A DNA stretch of 64,000 nucleotides from assembly GCA_002633025.1 (NCBI GenBank), contig NMRB01000570.1, positions 14,956 through 78,955 of the forward strand, in the 5' to 3' direction. The position numbers and the translations under genes are program-made. Position 1 is the first letter of the stretch. Every line of letters begins with the position of its first letter. The notes below the pieces were generated by a model, which saw nothing but the letters and a program-made list of their open reading frames with translations, searched no databases and was not told the DNA's origin. Positions 23,473-33,478 of this stretch are shown here, in pieces. Source of the DNA: Notospermus geniculatus (lineage: Eukaryota; Nemertea; Pilidiophora; Heteronemertea; Lineidae).

Positions 23473-23745
23473 CATGTCATGTGACGTCATGCCATGTCAT
23501 GTGACGTCATGCCATGTCATGTGACGTCATGCCACGTCATGTCATGAGACGTCATGTGACGTCATGCCACGTCATGTCATGTGACGTCATGTCATGTGAC
23601 GTCATGGACGTCATGTCATGTGACGTCATGTACGTCATGTCATGTGACGTCATGTACGTCATGTCATGTGACGTCATGTACGTCATGTCATGTGACGTCA
23701 TGTACGTCATGTCACATGGCGTCACACCACGTCACGTCCCATCAT
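23473..23745 (+). repeat. Minisatellite containing about ten TGACGTCA palindromes
   Basis: Units of 18-25 bp built from gtcatgtgacgtcatgtac and gccatgtcatgtgacgtcat are repeated. The 8-mer tgacgtca, the full cAMP-response-element consensus, occurs ten times, and half-sites occur between them. The left edge is lost in the N gap. Frames reading VMSCDVMS or SCHVTSCT are repeat translations. Confidence 0.85.
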
Positions 23746-25015
23746 GTCATATCGTATGGTTCCCTATCGATGTATCTCATCTCTACTCTATCAATGTGTC
23801 TTGATCTCTATCATTGGACCATTTGTGTGGAAGAAGTAGCCTACCTCGGGAACCATACGACATTTACAATGTCATCTTGTTCAGACATCTTCGAGCAGAA
23901 TTTAAGAAGGCATTCATCATTGTACTGGTGGAAAGCATTGTAAAATTCGGAATAAAAAGACTGAACGACATTTTTGAGTTGGCGATTGTCGGATTGATTT
24001 CGTTCAGGGATGTGAGGAAGGCCATGATCAGAGAGGTAAAGACAAAAATTCAGTTCATTATTGAATACATTATGTAGCTGTAGAGGCTAGTGTCTGGGCT
24101 ATAACAGCGGCTTGGCTAGTTGTGCTCATGACAGTTTTTGTGGTGTCAAGCATCATGCCAAGCTACAAATTAAGCAGCCTGTCAAGGACTTTTTCAGACA
24201 CCAAACTGTGTTTTTTCAGGTGCCAAGTGCCTGTCATCTTGACAGACAAAAATTACAGGGTTTTTACTGCAGTAATCCATTACAAATACAAGGCAGGCGC
24301 TAAATTTGTGATGGCAGACACCAAAATAAACTGGTCCGGCACTGCCTTTCAAAATATAATTTTGAGGCTTTGTGATCAAGTTGGCACATGACTCCACCCT
24401 GACCCAAGCTGTCACCCCAACCCAAGCTGTCTCTTTTCTTTTTGCCAATGTTGTCATGGGATTTGTCATGGTCATGACTGGCCAATCCAAGCTGTCTGGT
24501 GTCCTGTTTCTTTAACTTGTCCTGTTTCTTTAACTTGAGCACAATTCAAAAGGGTGGACCTAATTGGTTGCCTACATGTCTAATCTGTTGTCTAAACTTA
24601 AATAAACTGGAGTTGTGTCTGTTTTGGATAAAAGCAGGTACACTCAGTGGTGGACATTCAGTCATTCGATCATCTTCGTTGAGTGTTTACCTCCGATTTT
24701 ATTCTCTCCTCATTTTTTGCTTTGGACGTGCTGTGTTTTGTTCTACTTGTACTGAGTCTATCAATAGCAAGGTGTGTCATTTTGAAATTGATCTAGGTTT
24801 ACTTGAGTTTGCATTTTAGTTCGAGATTTAATTTGTGTTGGTATGCATGATGTCATAGATCAAGGTACATAGATTGATCTATTTATGATGATGTACAATC
24901 CACTCCAGAATGACCAAAATTTCCATTATTTCATATAGCATTGCAGAGAGCCACAATTCAAGCTTCAGTAAAGCTGTCACATGTCTTAAGTTAATGTTAT
25001 TTTCCTTTCAGCAAA
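23746..25015 (+). other. Interior of the CACTA element upstream of its genes
   Basis: No gene is recognised. An open stretch at about 23,850-24,050 (AEFKKAFIIVLVESIVKFGI and onward) followed by a donor-like gaggtaaag could be an exon, but it matches no family I know. The promoter and any 5' non-coding exon of the SAM gene should lie here, because a splice acceptor (tttcctttcag) occurs only four bases before its start codon. Confidence 0.45.
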
Positions 25016-28000
25016 ATGGAAGCTCGTGTAGAAGATTGGAACCCTCCTCGTGTGTGCAAATGGCTGAATGACATTGGACTTGCTGAATTCGGGAACAAAT
25101 TTATTGGTATGTTCTGAATATTGTGCATGCTAGTGGATGTTTTAAATTGAAAAGATGCCGCGTGTGTACCGGTGCCCGCATTGTTCTGTGCAAAAGTTTG
25201 CAGTTTTGAAATATGTGCAGCATTTGAAACTTATGCATCCATCCTATTCGATAAAGTGTGGTTTGAATGGGTGTCCTAAGGAATTGAAAACTCCGGAGAG
25301 CTTTAGAAGACATATTTATTACAAGCATGGTGAGTTACTGAATGATGAGTTTGTTGATGTGCCTGATAATGCTGGCCAGGTTGCACAGGATGATGTACCG
25401 GTACCTGAATTTGAAGACGTGCTGGAGGCAGATCCTGATGATGATGATGATGAAGGCGGTGATCGATTCGGGGGCAGTGACACAGTGATTGATGAAGAAA
25501 TGTCAGTTGAAGATTTATTGCACGGAATCCAGAAACACATTGCCCTGTTTTTATTAAAACTGCAAGAAGAGCATGTTCTGACACGGGTGGTGCAGGAAAG
25601 CATTTCACGAGATGCCAAATTCTTGTTAGACTTTTTTCTCCAAAATTATTCAAAAGTGATTCGGTATCAGTTAGAGGCAGTTGGGTTCAACATAGAAGAA
25701 CATGATGATCTGCGGGAATTATTATCTGATGATCATTTCTTTTCCCGTACTTTGGACTGTCTGCAGAGTGGATACCTTTTTGGTAAATACTGTTCGGATC
25801 ACTTGTCCATGGTTGAACCACGTGAAGTTACCTTGGACATTAAGGATGGTGAGAAAAAGCTCACGTATCAGTATGTGTCACTTTTAGATGTTTTGAAGAA
25901 TGTATTGAAACAGGATGGTGTCGCCGACCATATCCTCAATGCACCTCATTCATCATTGGATTCAGATTCAGATAAAATGCAGGATTACTGTGATGGTGAA
26001 CTGATAACAAATCATGCATTATTTTCTGTGGGGAAAAACATATTGAGGCTTCACTTTTACACAGATGAGTTCGAGGTTGTCAACCCTCTTGGATCCAAGA
26101 AGAATGTTCATAAAATGTGTGCCTTTTATTACATGATTGGTAACATTGCCCCAAAGTTCCGCTCTAAACTGAGACACATATACCTCTCTATTCTTGTGAA
26201 ACACAAGTATTTCAAAGATGGATATTCATATCAGGATATTCTGAAGCCACTCATTTGTGACTTGACTGTGCTGTATGAAGAAGGGATCACTGTTGATGTT
26301 AATGGTGTGAACTTCAGGTTCTTGGGTGGAATAGCCACCGTCTCAGCTGACAACTTGTCAGCCCACAGCCTTGCTGGATTCAATGCGTGTTTTAATTCAG
26401 GGAGGATATGCAGATTTTGTATGGCCACATACGATGACATGAAACTCACGTTCTGTGAAAATGGTTTTGTCATTCGGACTGAAACAATCCACAAATACCA
26501 CCTGCAGGCTATTCAGGAGTTGGAGACCAACAGATCTGCTTATGGTGTGATGAGTGTGTGTCCCTTCAGCGAACTTCCATATTTCAAGGTTGCTGAGAGT
26601 TTCCCACCAGATGCTATGCATGATCTTCTTGAGGGAGTTGTACCAGTTGTAATGAAGGAAGTGCTCAGGACTCTGATTCAGGGAAAAGTAGTGACACTTT
26701 CACAGGTCAATCATGAGATTGAATCTTTCAAGTATGGACAGAATGATGGCAGGAATCGCCCATCGCATTTACCCAAGAGTCTTTGTCAGCCAGAAGGTAC
26801 CATTAGTGGGAAGGCTTCTGAGAGATGGTGTCTTTTTCGCATGCTTCCGCTAATGATTGGTTCCTATGTACCAAATGGATCAGAGCACTGGGAACTCTAT
26901 CTCATGTTAAGGGAGATTGTTGATATTGTCCTTGCCCCAGTTGTAAGAAAGTCCTGGCTGTCGTATTTGGATCACACAATAGAGGGGTTCTTGCACCTAC
27001 ACAAGAAATTGTATCCAGACAAATTCATTCCCAAGATGCACTTCTTGGTCCATTACCCAAGAATGTTGCGCATGTTTGGGCCTTTGAAAAATTTGTGGTG
27101 CATGCGTTTCGAAGCCAAACATGCCTACTTCAAAAAGGTGGCCAGTACTGTTTGTAACTATCAGAACATTGCCAGCACCCTTGCTTCAAGACATCAATAT
27201 CACCAGTGTATGGAGATGAACTCTGGTAGCTTCCTTGATGATGATGGTGAGGCTGCAGTTGCTGACACACACGAAGTCCGGTTCATTGGTTTGCCTGTTG
27301 CGCTGCAGGAGAAGATATTGAATAGAGCAGGACTGGACAGACTGGAAGTTCGCGATGATGAAATGATTTGGAAAACAAACCACCTGTGTGCCAAGTCTGT
27401 GAAATACCAGAAGGAAGATATCTTTATCATTGGGCTAAATGCTGGAGAGGATATCCCCATCTTCCTTGTGGTGAAACACATTGTGAAGTTTCGGGCAATG
27501 TGGTTTGTCTGTGGACGGATCGTTATACCAGTTGCCTTCGTTCACCACACCCACTCATTTGAGGTCAAGGACACAAAAGAGTGGCTGGCCATTCAGCCAG
27601 GAATGGAGTTGGATTACCATGCTTTGGACATTCATCAGGACGCAAACGGGGACCCACATATTATCCTTAAACATCGGCCATGTCCATGTAGGTTGACCTC
27701 AACTTCACTGGTATTACATTGGGTAGTTAGTGCGTAGCGTGGTAGTTGTGAAAATTTGTGTTACCTGGTATTGTATTCTAACATCTTTTGTGGTCCATGG
27801 AAAATCACTGCGTGAAAAGAGCATGTTACATTGAACACCCGTTTTCTAAAAATTTTCAATACGGAGAATCGTACATTGTAAGACTGTGCATTTTTTTATG
27901 GAAATGGTCAATGACTTTTTTTCATAAAAAACAAAAGGTTTTATAAAACGTGAACCTTTTACAAATTGCTGTATTCTTACAAAATTATTTGCAACAGAGC

Positions 28001-30816
28001 ATCTTCAATCCCTTACTTGGTTCATAGTAACTGAATACTTATTTCTTTTTATTATTCAGAAGAAGAAATTGACGGCGAGACTCTGTTGGGCTTGACAGAG
28101 GCAATGGTGGGAAGGCTCCTCCCAACTATGAAGAAGCAAGTAAAATTTCTAAAGGAGTTGCATGCCTTAAAGGAGTGGTAAGTATAGATAATTTATTGCA
28201 TCTGATTTTTCTACAACCGTAGTGCACCTTGGAAAATTTTTAACATGTCAGACATCTGTATATATTTCTTTTGCAGCAAGACAGCAGATTTGTCACAGCA
28301 GTCTTCATCCACCCAAGACACAAGTGATCAGGAGAATGTTGTTAGTGTTGTGGAAGACACTATTCCTGAGCCAGCTGGAACCTCCACCCCTGGACGATGG
28401 CCAGTCCCTTTTTAATTGCCAGCCTTCTCCAGGAAAGTGCAAGATGCTCTGAAGGACAAGAATAGCAACCTAAAGCTAGGTCGGTCGGCCATCAGAAGTG
28501 AGCTGGTATCAGGTTTGGTTGAGACCATGCTCAAATATGTTCTGTAAGTGTTTGTGCCTCTGTATAATGTATTTTCAATTGTCCACTCTGAAGATCCAAC
28601 AACAGCTAGTTGTGATCATTGCATTTGTCAGCACTAATCTCACTCCTCCATGTTTCAGGTTCCATGAAGTATGAGAAGATGGAACCAGTTGTTACCTTTT
28701 ATTGATTTTTATATTTGTTTTTTTTCAGTTACCCTACTCCAGGCCAGTACAGTGAAGTATGCATTGCTGTTATCACCAAATATCCCTTCCTGCGTGAAAG
28801 CTGTGGTTCTGGTTATGTAAGTGTTCCCAATCATCCTTTCCATGGTCTTCATTTACCGGTAGTCTGTCACCACTTGAAGTTGTTGGTAGCTTGATGACCA
28901 CCCCCCCCNNCACACACACACACACAAAAAAACGATACAACTACAAAGCAATACCGGTACAAGAATCTTGTCTTTTGGTTGAGTATAAACTTATGTTTTC
29001 CAGTGTTATTGACATGTCAGTTTGACTGGGTTTGAACATTTGTGCCTTTATTTCAACATTTTTCAGGATGCACTTAAAGAGAGCTTAAAAGGCAAATTTA
29101 AGCGGGAAAGGCGACCGTTGACAGATGACAATGTTGTCAAGGTTATAAAGGAGAAATTTGGCAACGTGGGCAGAGGCAGAGGGAAGAAAAGGCCATTTGA
29201 AGAGGAAAGTGACAACAGTCCACAAAAGGCAAAGCGTCCTGTAAGTACTAATCCATTATATACGTAATGCTGTTAATACTGTTCCTAACTTGGTACTCCC
29301 CAGACATGCCAGATTGTCAGTGTTAGGAAAGCCAAAAAGGATACTCTCATCATACAGGGTCTAAAACGAACTGCCACCATTTTTTGTCAGCGAATCCAAT
29401 GAGGCATGTCAGCTTGTGGTATAAAGTGTGGGTCGTCCATTGCCGTCCAAGACCCCTTACTTTAGGTACTGTTACATGAGGTTTGACTCTGACGTTTTTT
29501 TCAGGGTGTTGTACCATATGTTCCGGATGGTGAAGATGAAACCAGCATACAGGTGCATCTGAAGGCTTTGAGGGAAGAGTGGAGAAAATCCAAGCCAAAT
29601 ATGTCAGTACTGGAGGACAAACTGAAGAGAACGGCGAGCTATCGCAACACAGTGATGGCAGAAAAGAACACGTGGGACATGTTGAAATTGTTTCCTTGTC
29701 TCAGGGAGAGAAACTTGGTAAGTGCCATAAATTTGAAACAGGCCTAAATACCTGTACTGAAACAAGCTTAAGTAAATTTTGAATTGTCTTCACACATGAT
29801 GTCATGGTCATTTTAATCCAAATTTTTCTTGTTTGACCTTTGTTTATTTTGTTGTTTCATTTTAAGTCATTTTATCTTCAGTTGAAGAAGGATGTTAAAG
29901 CACGATTTGATCTGGATGTTGATAGGATTTCATCAACACTTGCCAATTACGGTAGCAAGATACTGGAACGATCAGCAGACTCACGTTGGAAGACAGAGGT
30001 GATGAAGCAGCTGCAGATGGCCAAGGATGATGTTTTGGAGGAGAACGAGAAAAAAGGTTAGGTCTTTTGATTTCATTCGTTTGCAAGTACAACTCCCGAC
30101 ACTGGAAAATCTAGTGTGGTGGACAATATTATAAGTTCTTAAGATTTTACGTGAGATTTAAATTGTGCTGCCACTTTAAACCAGATAAAATACATTGTAA
30201 TATGCATGTGCTTCATAGACCTTTATTGATTATCTGGCCTCTTTTTCAGCTTTGGAAGTTAGTGCTGCTGCACTCCTGATTCCAGCATGGTTTCAAGAGA
30301 AACCTGAAATGCTCTACAGAATTGATAAGGTAAGGACATCATTGACCAGAACCATCTGAACATGAGTGGAGGGGAACTTGCTTTTGGTTATACTTTATAA
30401 GTGGGTTACTAATGAGTACAGTGTCTGACTTGAAAAATACCCCAGTGAATTTTTCATTTTCAAGTCAGGAATTTTTTAGTGAATTTTAGAATAGTGAACT
30501 TTTAGTTAGTATATTTGTATATGTTTTGTTGTAGGAAGAGTGTGGACCATTCCCAGTGATTGCGATCAAGACAAAGGATGGCGGTTTACTGGCAGCAGAT
30601 ACAAGTGTGAACATTAGAATGGATGGAATGCAGGTATCAATGGATGGTGGCCTCCCAACTGTTGCCTCTGCCCTGGCAACACTAATGGCAGTGTTTTATT
30701 CATTTGATGTGTGCTACCCAAGGTATCTGGCAGATACCCTTGGGTTCTTGGATGCGTTCTTCTTGCAGCCAAGAAAACCGGCAAGAGTCAAAGCGAAATT
30801 TATTCGTGCGTTTTAA
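25016..30816 (+). CDS. SAM-domain (SAMD3-like) protein gene, nine coding exons, one in-frame stop
   Basis: Coding exons are 25016-25106, 28060-28177, 28277-28543, 28729-28816, 29067-29240, 29505-29717, 29882-30056, 30250-30329 and 30535-30816. All have GT/AG borders and matching phases (1,2,2,0,0,0,1,0), giving 496 codons. Exons 1 and 2 together form a SAM domain (WNPPRVCKWLNDIGLAEF at the start, QVKFLKELHALK at the end). Later exons give a charged region, KYPFLRE, a Lys/Arg-rich stretch and a globular C-terminus (MDGGLPTVASALATLMAVFY). This order resembles the SAMD3-like proteins that are multi-copy in fish and invertebrates. A TAA at 28413-28415 (codon 116, in exon 3) breaks the frame; the next codons continue the family sequence, so it is a nonsense mutation, an assembly error or an unrecognised splice. 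Intron 1 (2.95 kb) contains a complete transposase ORF. SAM domains mediate protein-protein or RNA contacts; its role in the transposon is unknown. Confidence 0.8.
25155..27737 (+). CDS. CACTA-type transposase with N-terminal C2H2 fingers, 860 codons, intact
   Basis: Two C2H2-type fingers lie at the N-terminus: CPHCSVQKF...H...H at residues ~7-27 and CGLNGC...H...H at ~36-59. An acidic stretch follows (DPDDDDDEGG, ~95-105), then a long catalytic region. Candidate DDE residues sit in motifs conserved in Transposase_21/CACTA-like proteins: D399 in SADNLSAHSLAGF, D486 in PPDAMHDLLEGVV and E653 in CMRFEAKHAYFK, with a CRFC pair between the first and second. The frame is uninterrupted and starts at an ATG in good context (aaagATGCCG). 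It lies wholly in intron 1 of the SAM gene, on the same strand, so it needs its own transcript or alternative splicing and termination. A decayed relative is at 60,211-62,706. The transposase role is inferred from motifs plus position inside a CACTA element. Confidence 0.85.
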   Translation: MPRVYRCPHCSVQKFAVLKYVQHLKLMHPSYSIKCGLNGCPKELKTPESFRRHIYYKHGELLNDEFVDVPDNAGQVAQDDVPVPEFEDVLEADPDDDDDEGGDRFGGSDTVIDEEMSVEDLLHGIQKHIALFLLKLQEEHVLTRVVQESISRDAKFLLDFFLQNYSKVIRYQLEAVGFNIEEHDDLRELLSDDHFFSRTLDCLQSGYLFGKYCSDHLSMVEPREVTLDIKDGEKKLTYQYVSLLDVLKNVLKQDGVADHILNAPHSSLDSDSDKMQDYCDGELITNHALFSVGKNILRLHFYTDEFEVVNPLGSKKNVHKMCAFYYMIGNIAPKFRSKLRHIYLSILVKHKYFKDGYSYQDILKPLICDLTVLYEEGITVDVNGVNFRFLGGIATVSADNLSAHSLAGFNACFNSGRICRFCMATYDDMKLTFCENGFVIRTETIHKYHLQAIQELETNRSAYGVMSVCPFSELPYFKVAESFPPDAMHDLLEGVVPVVMKEVLRTLIQGKVVTLSQVNHEIESFKYGQNDGRNRPSHLPKSLCQPEGTISGKASERWCLFRMLPLMIGSYVPNGSEHWELYLMLREIVDIVLAPVVRKSWLSYLDHTIEGFLHLHKKLYPDKFIPKMHFLVHYPRMLRMFGPLKNLWCMRFEAKHAYFKKVASTVCNYQNIASTLASRHQYHQCMEMNSGSFLDDDGEAAVADTHEVRFIGLPVALQEKILNRAGLDRLEVRDDEMIWKTNHLCAKSVKYQKEDIFIIGLNAGEDIPIFLVVKHIVKFRAMWFVCGRIVIPVAFVHHTHSFEVKDTKEWLAIQPGMELDYHALDIHQDANGDPHIILKHRPCPCRLTSTSLVLHWVVSA
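28909..28910. other. Two-base N gap in an intron
   Basis: NN lies between a poly-C and a CA-repeat in intron 4 of the SAM gene. It is an assembly uncertainty with no coding effect. Confidence 0.9.
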
Positions 30817-30884
30817 CAAAATGACTGTTGTTTAATTGTGCATCATGTGCATGGAAACTTTGGAGTATTAACTATGCTCCTCAT

Positions 30885-31134
30885 CTGGATGAATATGGAC
30901 ACTTCGGGAAATCTAACTGTGATTTGCTTCTCGCCTGGATGAATATGGACACTTCGGGAAATCTAACTGTGATTTGCTTCTCGCCTGGATGAATATGGAC
31001 ACTTCGGGAAATCTAACTGTGATTTGCTTCTCGCCTGGATGAATATGGACACTTCGGGAAATCTAACTGTGATTTGCTTCTCGCCTGGATGAATATGGAC
31101 ACTTTAGGAACTCTAACTGTGATTTGCTTCTTTG
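30885..31134 (+). repeat. Five 50-bp tandem repeats
   Basis: Units begin ctggatgaatatggacactt at 30885, 30935, 30985, 31035 and 31085. The first four are identical or nearly so; the fifth has several changes. The array lies just after the SAM gene stop codon, probably in its 3' untranslated region. Confidence 0.9.
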
Positions 31135-31374
31135 GACACTTTGGAATATTCAGTATGAACTCGGGTAACTGTACTTTGCTCCTTTTCTGGATTGGTCATG
31201 AACCATGTGAACTGAGCTTTGCAAGTTTTTTATGTTCCAGTCTGGTCCCACTGTAACCAGGTAACTTGTTTGAGTGGATGTTATAATATATTGTTTACTT
31301 TATATTATGTTTGTCTTTTTGACTTGTTTTCACTCACACAGGTTTAAGACCATTGTTTAAAAGCCTGTTGGTAG

Positions 31375-31922
31375 ATTTATAGAAAACCCAAATGGTTTTT
31401 TATCTTGGAAAGGGTTTTGTGCGACAGACCCTCACCCTTCTCCAGTTCTTCAGAAACCCTCAATAGTTTTTCTGGGAAACCCTATAAGGTTTTGGTAAGA
31501 ACCTTAAAAGTGTTCTGAAAAACCCAACAAGGTTCTCCAGAAATGTTCCCAAATCCCTCTAAGGTTTTGGCAAGAACCTCTAAAAGGTTTCTGAAAAACC
31601 CAACAAGGTTCTCCAGAGATGTTCCTAAAAACCCTGTAAGGTCCTTCTGAAAACCCCCTTAGGGTTTCTTGGGATTGCCTTTTAGGGTTTTCTTAAAAAC
31701 CCCTATAAAGGGTTTTTGGGAAAAACCCCTGCAAGGACCTTCTGAAAACCCCTTTTAGGGGTTCTTGGGATTACCTTTTAGGGTTTTCTGGAAAACCCCC
31801 ATAAAGGGTTTTTGGGAAAAACCCCTGCCGAGGGTTTTTCGCAAAACCTTTAAAGGTTGCAAATGCGCGTTGAACTGAAGGACCCTTAGGGGTTTTTCGG
31901 AAAACCTTTTTTTCTAAGAGTG
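31375..31922 (+). repeat. Right subterminal repeats of the CACTA element
   Basis: About 550 bp of closely spaced gaaaaacccttaaggttttt-type motifs run to the CTAAGAGTG terminus. They are over twice as long as the left block, and the motif is the complement of the left-end motif, as expected at the opposite end. Confidence 0.85.
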
Positions 31923-32605
31923 CACAAGCTGGAGTCCTACGGGATTAAAGGTAATCTTTTAATGCTTCTTCGGTCGTATCTTTCGGGTCGCCTCATCAGG
32001 GTCAGAGTTAATGATTATTATTCGGAAGCATCCGATGTCGATTTTATCAATTGTGGAGTGCCTCAAGGGTCAATTCTCGGTCCTTTGTTATTCCTGATTT
32101 ACATCAATGATCTCAAAGATGAAGTACACAATTGCTCTCTTTACCTTTATGCGGACGATTGCTCTTTGTTCTTGCCAGTTGGATATCATGACAATGCCGA
32201 TCAATCTACAGATCTTCTTCACAGTGATTTAAACAGACTTGAGAGTTGGTCACAGCGGTGGAAATTAGATTTTAAAGCTGGCAAGAGNTTATTACCGATG
32301 CCCAAATCATCTTGAATGCTATTTGATATTTTACTCTTGATTCCTTTACTTTGAAAGTCTCCATCTCGCCAATCTTATCGTTTCCTTCAGCATCTGTAAA
32401 ACATCCTGTTCGGAATCATGGCCGGTCACCTGTTGTTGTGTATCATTCTTTGCGCTGTTAATTTATTTTGTCTTGGACTCAACTTTTAGATGGCTTGTCA
32501 GAGCTAACCTCTGCTTACCTCTATGCCTCAGCTCTGACAGGCCAACTTTTGTATCAGGTTACAGTCATTTCATTTGTCTCAATAAACCTTATATATATAT
32601 ATATA
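31923..32605 (+). pseudogene. Non-LTR reverse transcriptase, C-terminal side, and LINE 3' end
   Basis: The frame continues from 18,477: HKLESYGIKGNLLMLLRSYL, then INCGVPQGSILGPLLFLIYI, INDL, and the catalytic YADDCSLFL box. An N at 32,288 and a frame break end the homology near 32,310. About 290 bp of presumed 3' UTR follow, with AATAAA near 32,580 and a TA microsatellite at 32,588-32,605 as the likely tail. This is a truncated LINE of the CR1/L2/Rex type (class uncertain) that served as the CACTA insertion target. Confidence 0.75.
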
Positions 32606-32762
32606 TACATTACATTATGGGATTCTCCATGGCGCATTTGATAGAAACCCCAGTTACAATTTGATATTTTATCAGCTGGAATTAATTACGGTAATTTCCA
32701 CCTAGTGCTCCATGGAGAACCCTGTAAAAGTGAAATCGACTGCAAAATGTCATGAAAATGAA

Positions 32763-32948
32763 GGATTTTGTCATATACTTTGTACATATATAAACGTACA
32801 GGAAAATGTACATGAATTTGAAAAACACATATTTCACAAACATTTCCCAACAGATTTTTTTCCGGTTTTCATATATGTATTTTAGGCCATGTTCTGGAGT
32901 ACATCTCATTGGTTTCATGCCATTAGCATTTTTCTGACTTCTTTATTG
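32763..32948. repeat. Right member of the ~190-bp inverted pair
   Basis: It is the reverse-complement match to 15,985-16,173. It follows the LINE 3' end by about 150 bp. The following 33,000-33,160 also resembles, in inverted orientation, a block at about 17,600-17,700 of the 1.7-kb repeat. Confidence 0.65.
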
Positions 32949-33478
32949 TTAAAACCCACTTTGCTCCTTCATCAACCCACGATCCACCCCACGTGGCCCA
33001 GCGTGGCCGGCAGGTTTGTAGTTCATTAAAAAGTTACCAGATGGCTCCACTTGAAAAGTACAAGTGCAATAACCAACTTATCATTGGACGGACCTGCACC
33101 GAATTTTTATTGTAGGTACACCTAGTGATGATACACGATATCACCTACATGATAAACATGTATCATAACTTCTTCACCTCCTAGTGATAGAATTATTATG
33201 CAACTGAGCCAGCAGAAAAAAGTTACACAATAAATGCTTGGCAAGAGTTGACAATTACACCTTTATTATATGATTTCAGGATCAACTTACACAAAAGTCA
33301 TATATTATTCATTTTCCAATCTAGGTGTATTTCGTGACACAAGTATTGAATTACAAGAGAAACAAAGGGTACATAAGAAACCAGTCAGTGAAGTGGACCT
33401 ACTGTGGACAGAGGCCGCGGGGCTTTCAGTGTCGGGTGGTGAATGCCGTGTTGTGAGAATTAAATGACAACCTGAACA

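Larger units (their letters stand above)
18478..31922 (+). mobile_element. 13.4-kb CACTA (EnSpm)-type DNA transposon, apparently complete
   Basis: The left end reads CACTCTTAGAAATAAAGG and the right end is its complement, ...CTAAGAGTG. Both terminal regions are packed with aaggtttttc / gaaaaaccct repeats, the subterminal binding-site layout of CACTA elements. CA stands at 18,476-18,477 and 31,923-31,924. Removing the element and one CA restores an uninterrupted reverse-transcriptase frame, so the borders are known to the base. Inside, on the plus strand, are an intact transposase ORF (25,155-27,737) and a nine-exon SAM-domain gene (25,016-30,816) that encloses it. The first 6 kb hold tandem repeats, a nested TIR element and an N gap. 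The family is known in animals and plants; the gene arrangement is what is unusual here. Confidence 0.9.

Noticed and set aside
23514-23943. Frames reading SCDVMS or SCHVTS repeats
   Set aside because: They arise from the TGACGTCA minisatellite; no start context or splice sites support a gene.
23814-24077. An exon encoding a helical protein (FIIVLVESIVKFGIK...)
   Set aside because: A donor-like site follows it, but no acceptor, family match or continuation was found.
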